From positions 1 through 7,541 of the forward strand of contig JAIDJD010000353.1 in the NCBI GenBank assembly GCA_029052375.1: 7,541 bases of DNA, written 5' to 3'. The translations under genes were made by a program, and so were the position numbers. Positions 1 through 5,723 of this stretch are shown here, in pieces. The notes beneath the pieces were generated by a model. That model made no database searches. It had not been told where the DNA came from and saw only the letters and a program-made list of their open reading frames with translations. Every line of letters starts with the position of its first letter. Positions within the stretch are counted from its first letter, which is position 1. This stretch comes from Duncaniella sp. GTDB lineage: Bacteria > Bacteroidota > Bacteroidia > Bacteroidales > Muribaculaceae.

Positions 1-39
1 GGCATCAGCGATATCAACGAGATTGTCGGCTGTATATGA
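1..39 (+). CDS. 3' end of an upstream gene (partial), possibly a dockerin-like tail
   Basis: Frame 1 is open from the window edge and reads GISDINEIVGCI before a TGA stop at 37-39. The stop overlaps the ATG of the next gene at 36-38 in an ATGA arrangement, which is a common form of translational coupling and supports this being a real gene end. The short tail resembles the second helix of dockerin-type repeats found at the C-termini of many secreted Bacteroidota proteins (pattern G-x-S-D-x-N-x-x-x). Twelve residues are too few to assign a family, so the dockerin idea is only a suggestion. The rest of the gene lies outside the window. Confidence 0.5.
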   Translation, partial: GISDINEIVGCI

Positions 40-437
40 GGAATGCGCTCATCCTTGCCTGCTGCGCTCCGGGGCTTCTCGCGGCTACAGCCTGCGGAGG
101 CCTCTCCTCCGAAGCCAAACAGATTGCAGGAGACTACTTCAACACCGAGCTCTCGCAGACCGAACCGGTTATGGAGCTGGGCAAAGATGGCAGATGCGTC
201 ATCAGGGCTATCCGTCCGGGAGTGCTAACCTACAGCGTCGACGGCACATGGAATGTCGAGAACGACTCGCTCGTCATCATGCTCGACCCCTCCACCCTGC
301 AGAGCCGAGGAGACTCAACCCTCATCGGCGACATCCCTGAAAGATATGCTGTGAGAATCATCGACCATACAGACTTCAACCTCACTCTCGAGCAGGGCGG
401 AGCTTCATATCTATACACCCGCCACAACAGCAAGTAA
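36..437 (+). CDS. Small predicted lipoprotein, beta-rich, function unknown
   Basis: This 133-residue protein opens with a short basic start (Arg2), a hydrophobic stretch at about residues 4-19 and a lipobox-like A-A-T-A-C ending at Cys20. That is a signal peptidase II lipoprotein signal, so the mature protein should be anchored in the periplasm or outer membrane. The rest alternates polar and hydrophobic residues as beta strands do. The stretch G70-T-W-N-V-E-N-D-S-L-V-I resembles the 'G-x-W' strand of small lipocalin-like Bacteroidota lipoproteins, but I cannot name a family. The ATG was chosen because it gives an intact signal peptide and forms an ATGA overlap with the preceding stop. The next gene follows after 58 bases. 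Coding is supported by the signal peptide and the compact spacing; function is unknown. Confidence 0.75.
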   Translation: MRNALILACCAPGLLAATACGGLSSEAKQIAGDYFNTELSQTEPVMELGKDGRCVIRAIRPGVLTYSVDGTWNVENDSLVIMLDPSTLQSRGDSTLIGDIPERYAVRIIDHTDFNLTLEQGGASYLYTRHNSK

Positions 438-495
438 CACCCGGCAAAACCTCCCATACCTCCCCTCTGTATCAGAATTTCATATCCTAAAGTCT

Positions 496-954
496 ATGAA
501 AATCGCCCGCCTCCTCATCATACCCGCCATAACGGGATTCTTAATCACAGCCTGCTCGGACAGCACCTCCATCTCAGAACGAGTGGCCGCCGCAGAGATG
601 GCCTATGCCGCCGAAGACGTCGCATCGACACGACGCATCATCGACGACATCATGTCTGACCATGCCGCCAAGGGGTCTGTCACCGCTACAGAACTGGCAC
701 GCCTGTCGATACTCTATATGCAGCTCAACGACCGCACAGACGACCATGAGGCCGTAGACCTGGCCGCGGACTGCTATCGCGAGGCATACCTGGCCGACGC
801 CGACTCGGCGGCTTATTACTACAACCACCTCCCTGCCGACAACCAGAAGTATGCCATGGCCCTCGCGTCGATAGTACACTCGATGGACAACCCCAAATCC
901 CTGCACGACATCACAGAACAAGACCGCGAGTTCCCGGACTCGATAGAAGAATAA
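496..954 (+). CDS. Small predicted lipoprotein, alpha-helical (TPR-like), function unknown
   Basis: This is a 152-residue protein with a clear lipoprotein signal: Lys2 and Arg5, a hydrophobic core at residues 6-18, and a lipobox L-I-T-A-C with the modified Cys at residue 20. Ser-Asp-Ser follows the Cys; short acidic motifs there have been linked to surface export of lipoproteins in Bacteroidota, so exposure outside the outer membrane is possible. The mature part looks almost entirely helical. Alanine-rich amphipathic helices lie at about residues 25-56, 63-78 and 84-102, spaced like a pair of tetratricopeptide-type hairpins, and the tail is acidic. I recognise no family. Six bases separate its TAA from the yciH-like gene, so the two are probably co-transcribed. 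No Shine-Dalgarno sequence precedes the ATG, which is normal for this phylum. Confidence 0.8.
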   Translation: MKIARLLIIPAITGFLITACSDSTSISERVAAAEMAYAAEDVASTRRIIDDIMSDHAAKGSVTATELARLSILYMQLNDRTDDHEAVDLAADCYREAYLADADSAAYYYNHLPADNQKYAMALASIVHSMDNPKSLHDITEQDREFPDSIEE

Positions 955-960
955 CAGCTT

Positions 961-1287
961 ATGGACTGGAAAGAAGCCCTGATGCAGAAGATGGCCTCGG
1001 GCACCATACCGGTAGACGACACCCCGGACCCTGAAACCCCCGAACAGCTCAAGACCGACGAGCTGCGTGTCCTGACAGACCGGAAGGGTCGCAAAGGCAA
1101 GACAGCCACTATAGTGGAGGGCTTCACCTGCCCGGACGAGGAAGTGGCAAGAATAGCCTCATCGCTCAAGACCAGGCTCGGCACAGGAGGCTCTTCGAGA
1201 GGCGGCGAGATTCTCATTCAGGGAGACTATGCCGCAAAGGTAGCAAGCATACTCAAAGAATCAGGATACAGGGTAAAATGCTGCTGA
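961..1287 (+). CDS. yciH: SUI1/YciH-family translation initiation factor (eIF1-like)
   Basis: This 108-residue protein belongs to the SUI1 family, the bacterial relatives of eukaryotic initiation factor eIF1; E. coli YciH is about the same length. Family features are visible in order: the basic strand R41-K-G-R-K-G-K followed by T-A-T-I-V-E-G-F (to residue 55), the signature L69-K-T-R-L-G-T-G-G-S (to 78), the strand I-L-I-Q-G-D (84-89) and the C-terminal helix ending in S-G-Y. The first 35 residues are an acidic, proline-containing leader that is probably flexible. Members bind the small ribosomal subunit and affect start-site fidelity; in bacteria the role is non-essential and poorly defined. 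The protein ends Cys-Cys rather than in a longer tail. Its last 10 bases overlap the start of the addA-like gene, suggesting coupled translation. Confidence 0.93.
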   Translation: MDWKEALMQKMASGTIPVDDTPDPETPEQLKTDELRVLTDRKGRKGKTATIVEGFTCPDEEVARIASSLKTRLGTGGSSRGGEILIQGDYAAKVASILKESGYRVKCC

Positions 1288-4200
1288 TACACAAAGCGTC
1301 GGCCGGATCAGGCAAGACCTTCAGCCTGGCCCGTCAATACCTTGTGCATATCCTTGGCCAGAAGATGGAGGACGGCAGGTACCGCCTCCGCAGGAAGGGC
1401 GAGCGAGGCCTGCACAGACGCATCCTCGCCATCACCTTCACCAATAAGGCGACCGAGGAGATGAAGAGCCGTATAATCCATGAACTGGCCGTCCTCGCCG
1501 GACTGGAACCCGGATGGGACAAGGATAAGAAAAGCCCCCACCTCGAGTATCTCACAGAAAAGCTCGACACAACTCCGGACCAGATAGCCGAGGTGTCGCG
1601 CGTTGCGCTGAAAGAATTGCTCTTCGATTTCAACGACTTCAATGTCAGCACCATCGACTCGTTCTTCCAGTCGGTGTTGCGTGCCTTTGCGCATGAGGCC
1701 GAGGTTTCAGGCTCGTACAATGTAGAGCTCGACGATACCGAGGTGATATCGAGCAGCGTCGACTCGCTGCTCCAGGACCTCAACCACACCGGAGCCGTTG
1801 AGGACACACGCGAGATACTGCGGTGGCGGTCCCTGTTAATGACCAATAAAATCGAACACGGCTCTACATTCAATATCTTCAACCGCTCGTCGGGTGCATT
1901 CAGTGGGCTCGTTGAATTTGTGGACGACATAGCCGACGACGACTACCGCAAGCACGAGAAGGGGATTCTCTCCTATCTCGACAGCGGCAACTTCGAGACA
2001 TTCAGAAAAGAGCTCGACAAGAAACAGGCCATACTCCGCAAGCAGGCGACAAGCATCTGCTCGCAGGCCGCGGCCCTCACCGTGGGCAAAGAGGGCGAGG
2101 AGAGGGTGAAGCATATCAACGCCAACGTCCTCAACCCGATAAGGAAATGGGCGGAAAAAGGCATGGGCAATCCGCCATCGGCAACACTCTTGAAAGCGGC
2201 CGCGAACATAGAGAATGCCTATAAGGCAAGCGGCAAGAAACAGCCCCGGCTGAGAGAGCTCCTCGACGGGCCGATAAGCCAGGCCATCGACGCCATCGTC
2301 TCCATATATCCGCAACTGACATACATAGCCCTGCTGCGCAACAATGTCTATTATCTCGGCCTACTGTCATATATAAGCCGTTATATGCGCAAGTTCAGAC
2401 TCGAGAATTCCACAATACTCCTGTCCGACACAAACACCCTGCTCTCGGCCATAATCGGCGACACAGACTCGCCGTTTCTTTATGAAAAAATAGGCACAAG
2501 GTTTGAAAACTATCTTATAGATGAGTTTCAGGACACATCCTACAGCCAGTGGCACAACCTCGAGCACCTCGTGAGAGAGAGCTCGGCCAACGGCGCGGAC
2601 AACCTTGTCATAGGCGACGAGAAGCAGAGCATCTACCGGTTCCGCGGGTCTGACTCGTCTCTGCTGCACAATCTCGCCAGAACGATGAAAGACCTCGAGA
2701 CAGAAGAGAAAGGGACCAAAGCAGAGGAGAACACCAACTGGCGCTCGAGCGTAGAGGTCATACAGTTCAACAACACATTGTTCTCAGCAATCTCCGGCGA
2801 CCCGAATTTCAAGGAGATATACAGCGGAGTAGCCCAGCACATATCGCCAAAGAACTATGGCAAGCATGGATATGTAGCCGTCGAGGTCACCAAGGCGGGG
2901 CCCAGAGACAAGGACATATATGTCCCCAAGGCCCTCGACTTCATGGCCGACAATCTAAGGCGCCAGCTGATGTCAGGCTACAAACCGGGCGACATTGCCA
3001 TACTTGTGCGCACACGCGCCGAGGGCGAGAAAGTCATTTCTCACCTCCAGGACCTCAGGATGGCAGACCCGACATTCCCGCGGTTCAACATTGTTTCGGA
3101 CAAGTCTTACCTCATATCCAGCTCGCCTGCCGTAAGGCTTGTGGTCAGCACACTGCGCTACCTCACCGCGCTTGAATTCAACCCGAAGAAACACAAGCGG
3201 TCGCGCAAGGAGGTAGCCCGCATACAGACAGATTTCGAAGCCTCGTATGCCCAGTCCGAATCTCCTTCCGACTCGCTCGAGACAGCCATCCGCGGGCTTG
3301 AGGAGCGAAGGAAAATCAGCCAGGACACAACCGAGGCGATGGAAATAGAGACCAAGGCCGTCAAGTCGGTAGACCTCTACTCTCTCACAGAGGAAATCAT
3401 AAAAGAAATCCCTGAACGCGGACGCAGAGACGAGGCAGTCTTCATCACAGCCTTCCAGGATATGGTGGCCGACTTCACAGCCCGAGGCCAGAGCGACATA
3501 CGCACATTCCTCGAGTGGTGGGACGAGCATGGCTCAGACCAGTCTGTGGCCGGCGCCGAAGACCCCATGGCCATCAAAGTGCTCACTGTCCACAAGTCAA
3601 AGGGTCTCGAATTCGCGTGTGTACACGTGCCTTTCGCCGCCTTTGCCCGAAGCACCAACAAGGTGGAGAGAGCGTGGTTCAAGATACCCCCTGTTCCGGG
3701 CATTGATCCCGGCATACAGCCGGAAATGATGCCGCTGGACATTGTGGACTCCATGCAGCACACCCCTCTTGACGACAAATACGAAGAAATCAGGCGCAAG
3801 CGCCAGCTCGACTACCTCAACCTTCTCTATGTGGCATTCACAAGAGCCGTGGACGAGCTGACGGTGAGCTTCAATATCAGCGACAGCAAATCAGACGTCA
3901 AGCCGGTCAACGTCTTGATGAACGATGCCATCCTTGGCGCAGACAAGGCGTATTGCCAGTCAAAAGAGGCCGAGGCCGAGCTAAGGGAGGGCGAGCCGTC
4001 GCTATACATCAGTCTCGCGGACAAGTATTCGGACGGCCGCCTGACCATAGGCAAGCCGACCAGACACAGCGAAGAGAAAAAAGGGCCCAAAGCGGCGCTC
4101 GACCCCTCGAAAGGCGATGTAATAGAATCTTACCGCCTTTCGGAGGCCAGGAATCCCTGGTCTCTGACGCGGGCCGAAAACGTCCGCATCAACGCAGCTC

Positions 4201-4634
4201 CGACCGCACGCGAGCGCGGTCTGGTGTTCCACTACATATTGTCTCAGATACTTACCGCCAGCGATATCCCATCGGCCTTTGCCAGGGCCAAAGCCTCACA
4301 GCCAGAGAACATGAACGTGGAAGGCATGAGAGAGATATTTGAACGTAGCCTCGACAATCCGCTTGTGGCCAAGTGGTTTGCGCCGTCCTCCCGGGTATTG
4401 ATGGAACGCGAGGCCCTCACGAGCGGCGGAAAAATCAAGAGATTCGACCGTGTGGTCTGGACCCGCGACGGCGAGCTCTTCCTCATAGACTACAAGACGG
4501 GCGGACAGGACCCCAAGGTGTACAGCAGGGATATGAAGGAGTATATCGACTTCTTCAAGTCTGCCAGATATCCCCAGGTCAGAGCATTCCTCTTCTTCCT
4601 TGACAAGGGCCAGATAATAGAAATAATCCCGTGA
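1278..4634 (+). CDS. addA: AddA/RecB-type UvrD-family helicase with C-terminal PD-(D/E)XK nuclease
   Basis: This 1118-residue enzyme is a superfamily 1A DNA helicase fused to a RecB-type nuclease, the kind that processes double-strand breaks for RecA-dependent repair. Helicase motifs in order: Walker A A-S-A-G-S-G-K-T (7-14), motif Ia I-T-F-T-N-K-A-T-E-E-M (52-62), Walker B L-I-D-E-F-Q-D-T (413-420), motif III V-I-G-D-E-K-Q-S-I-Y-R-F-R-G (444-457), motif IV N-W-R-S (487-490), motif V T-V-H-K-S-K-G-L-E-F (770-779) and motif VI L-Y-V-A-F-T-R-A (850-857). The nuclease domain shows His985, Asp1057-Arg, I-D1071-Y-K1073-T-G and Tyr1098-x-Gln, so all expected catalytic residues are present. The length is near that of other AddA proteins. 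The start is fixed by the Walker A motif seven residues in and overlaps the yciH-like gene by 10 bases. The AddB partner is not in this window. RecB is the alternative name, but no RecC or RecD is visible either. Confidence 0.93.
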   Translation: MLLIHKASAGSGKTFSLARQYLVHILGQKMEDGRYRLRRKGERGLHRRILAITFTNKATEEMKSRIIHELAVLAGLEPGWDKDKKSPHLEYLTEKLDTTPDQIAEVSRVALKELLFDFNDFNVSTIDSFFQSVLRAFAHEAEVSGSYNVELDDTEVISSSVDSLLQDLNHTGAVEDTREILRWRSLLMTNKIEHGSTFNIFNRSSGAFSGLVEFVDDIADDDYRKHEKGILSYLDSGNFETFRKELDKKQAILRKQATSICSQAAALTVGKEGEERVKHINANVLNPIRKWAEKGMGNPPSATLLKAAANIENAYKASGKKQPRLRELLDGPISQAIDAIVSIYPQLTYIALLRNNVYYLGLLSYISRYMRKFRLENSTILLSDTNTLLSAIIGDTDSPFLYEKIGTRFENYLIDEFQDTSYSQWHNLEHLVRESSANGADNLVIGDEKQSIYRFRGSDSSLLHNLARTMKDLETEEKGTKAEENTNWRSSVEVIQFNNTLFSAISGDPNFKEIYSGVAQHISPKNYGKHGYVAVEVTKAGPRDKDIYVPKALDFMADNLRRQLMSGYKPGDIAILVRTRAEGEKVISHLQDLRMADPTFPRFNIVSDKSYLISSSPAVRLVVSTLRYLTALEFNPKKHKRSRKEVARIQTDFEASYAQSESPSDSLETAIRGLEERRKISQDTTEAMEIETKAVKSVDLYSLTEEIIKEIPERGRRDEAVFITAFQDMVADFTARGQSDIRTFLEWWDEHGSDQSVAGAEDPMAIKVLTVHKSKGLEFACVHVPFAAFARSTNKVERAWFKIPPVPGIDPGIQPEMMPLDIVDSMQHTPLDDKYEEIRRKRQLDYLNLLYVAFTRAVDELTVSFNISDSKSDVKPVNVLMNDAILGADKAYCQSKEAEAELREGEPSLYISLADKYSDGRLTIGKPTRHSEEKKGPKAALDPSKGDVIESYRLSEARNPWSLTRAENVRINAAPTARERGLVFHYILSQILTASDIPSAFARAKASQPENMNVEGMREIFERSLDNPLVAKWFAPSSRVLMEREALTSGGKIKRFDRVVWTRDGELFLIDYKTGGQDPKVYSRDMKEYIDFFKSARYPQVRAFLFFLDKGQIIEIIP

Positions 4635-4646
4635 CGGAGTTTTTTT
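4627..4646 (+). terminator. Weak possible terminator after addA
   Basis: A short stem (TCCG/CGGA with one bulged C, the loop being the TGA stop codon of addA) is followed after A/G by a run of seven T at 4640-4646. The stem is only about four pairs, far weaker than a standard intrinsic terminator. The T-rich stretch could equally be part of the upstream region of the next promoter. Its position between two likely transcription units is the main support. Confidence 0.25.
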
Positions 4647-4653
4647 CGGTCTT

Positions 4654-4687
4654 TTTGTCCGATTTAGCGCGATTTTTAGTAATTTTG
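4654..4687 (+). promoter_or_regulatory. Bacteroidota-type promoter for prs
   Basis: The sequence TAATTTTG at 4680-4687 matches the Bacteroidota -7 consensus TAnnTTTG exactly, and TTTG at 4654-4657 fits the -33 element. The spacer is 22 bases, slightly longer than the usual 19-21, which lowers the score a little. Transcription would start around 4693-4696, giving a leader of about 80 bases before the prs ATG at 4775. The site sits in the only gap above 100 bases in the window, which strengthens the call. It would drive prs and probably the peptidase gene behind it. Confidence 0.65.
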
Positions 4688-4717
4688 CACCGTCAAAACC
4701 ATACAGGTCTTTTCTGC

Positions 4718-4734
4718 GGGACAGAGGATGTCCC
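4718..4734 (+). promoter_or_regulatory. Small hairpin in the predicted prs leader
   Basis: GGGACA at 4718-4723 pairs perfectly with TGTCCC at 4729-4734 around a five-base loop, GAGGA. The stem does not extend well outward (C-C opposition next) and there is no T run after it, so it is not a terminator. It lies about 25 bases after the predicted transcript start and 40 bases before the prs ATG. It may affect transcript stability or translation, but a chance six-pair repeat is possible. I recognise no known riboswitch here. Confidence 0.35.
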
Positions 4735-4774
4735 CCCGACAACGCCGAATCATTAAGTCACTACTTATATAATC

Positions 4775-5719
4775 ATGATTGACAATCTGCCACCCATCAA
4801 GGTGTTTTCAGGTACACGTTCAACCTATATGGCCGAAGAGATCTGCCAGGAATTAGGTTGCGGACTGGGCAAAATGAACATCCAGTACTTTGCCGACGGA
4901 GAGTTTGAGGTTTCCTTCGAGGAGTCTATCCGCGGCTGCGAGGTCTATCTCGTACAGTCCACTTTCCCCAACACTGACAATCTGATGGAGCTGCTCCTGA
5001 TGATTGACGCCGCCAAGCGCGCCTCGGCCGCATCCATCATCGCAGTGATGCCCTACTTCGGCTGGGCCCGTCAGGACCGCAAGGACAAGCCCCGTGTCTC
5101 CATAGCCGCCAAGCTTGTAGCCAACCTCCTCACAGCCGCAGGCGTAGACCGCGTCATCACCATGGACCTGCACGCAGACCAGATACAGGGCTTCTTCGAT
5201 GTCCCCGTCGACCATCTCTACGCATCGTCCGTGTTCATCCCCTACATCAAGTCGCTCCAGCTCAAGGACCTTGTCATCGCCTCGCCTGACGTGGGTGGCG
5301 CCAAGCGTGCCAACAACTACGCCAAGTATCTCAACGTGCCCCTCGTGCTCTGCCACAAACAGCGCGCCAAGGCCAACGTCGTGGCCAACATGACCGTCAT
5401 CGGCGACGTTCAGGACAAGGACGTCATCATCATAGACGACATGGTGGACACCGCCGGCACCATCACCAAGGCCGCAGACCTGATGAAGCAGAACGGAGCC
5501 CGCTCTGTACGCGCCCTCTGCTCGCACGCCATCATGAGCGACCCCGCGTCTGAACGCGTCGACAAGTCGGCCCTCACAGAGATGATGTTCACAAACTCCA
5601 TCCCCTTCAACAAGCAGTGCAAGAAGGCCACAATACTCTCTGTGGCCCGCCTGTTCGCCGACACCATCCGCCGTGTCCACACCCACGAATCCATCTCCTC
5701 ACAATACCTTATCAAGTAA
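4775..5719 (+). CDS. prs: Ribose-phosphate pyrophosphokinase (PRPP synthase)
   Basis: This cytoplasmic enzyme makes phosphoribosyl pyrophosphate from ribose-5-phosphate and ATP, feeding purine, pyrimidine, NAD, histidine and tryptophan synthesis. At 314 residues it has the normal length for class I enzymes. Visible features: the N-terminal F-S-G-T-R-S (11-16), D41-G-E-F, the ATP-binding segment Y-F-G-W-A-R-Q-D-R-K (94-103), D131-L-H133-A-D-Q-I-Q-G-F-F-D with the metal/ATP-binding histidine, the flexible loop with Lys195 and Arg197 in the catalytic positions, and the PRPP site D221-D-M-V-D-T-A-G-T (to 229). The C-terminus E-S-I-S-S-Q-Y ends the protein as in relatives. The ATG is preceded by AT-rich sequence without a Shine-Dalgarno, as expected in this phylum. 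Isoleucine codons are mostly ATC, consistent with high expression. The peptidase gene starts four bases after the stop. Confidence 0.98.
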   Translation: MIDNLPPIKVFSGTRSTYMAEEICQELGCGLGKMNIQYFADGEFEVSFEESIRGCEVYLVQSTFPNTDNLMELLLMIDAAKRASAASIIAVMPYFGWARQDRKDKPRVSIAAKLVANLLTAAGVDRVITMDLHADQIQGFFDVPVDHLYASSVFIPYIKSLQLKDLVIASPDVGGAKRANNYAKYLNVPLVLCHKQRAKANVVANMTVIGDVQDKDVIIIDDMVDTAGTITKAADLMKQNGARSVRALCSHAIMSDPASERVDKSALTEMMFTNSIPFNKQCKKATILSVARLFADTIRRVHTHESISSQYLIK

Positions 5720-5723
5720 CAAC

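Noticed and set aside
23..340. Alternative + strand frame overlapping the first lipoprotein
   Set aside because: It is very rich in Arg and His and has no signal peptide or domain, while the 36-437 frame has a proper lipoprotein signal and an ATGA start overlap.
438..495. Possible promoter between the two small lipoprotein genes
   Set aside because: The AT-rich end (near 470-490) has no TAnnTTTG match and no -33 partner, so I could not support a site. Weak transcription from here cannot be excluded.
1334..1930. Antisense frame of 198 codons opposite addA, with others at 1836-2315, 2973-3530 and 3377-3799
   Set aside because: All are shadows of the addA frame, with unlikely composition and no motifs. 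The + strand frame carries every helicase motif across these regions.
5357..5372. Lys-Gln-Arg instead of the common Lys-Arg-Arg in the PRPP synthase flexible loop
   Set aside because: The two catalytic positions (Lys195, Arg197) are kept, and variation at the middle residue is unremarkable in this family.
4853..5686. Long antisense reading frame of 277 codons opposite prs
   Set aside because: It lies wholly within the well-identified prs gene and is rich in Val, Gly, His and Asp as expected from the complement of a C-ending codon pattern. It shows no recognisable domain.
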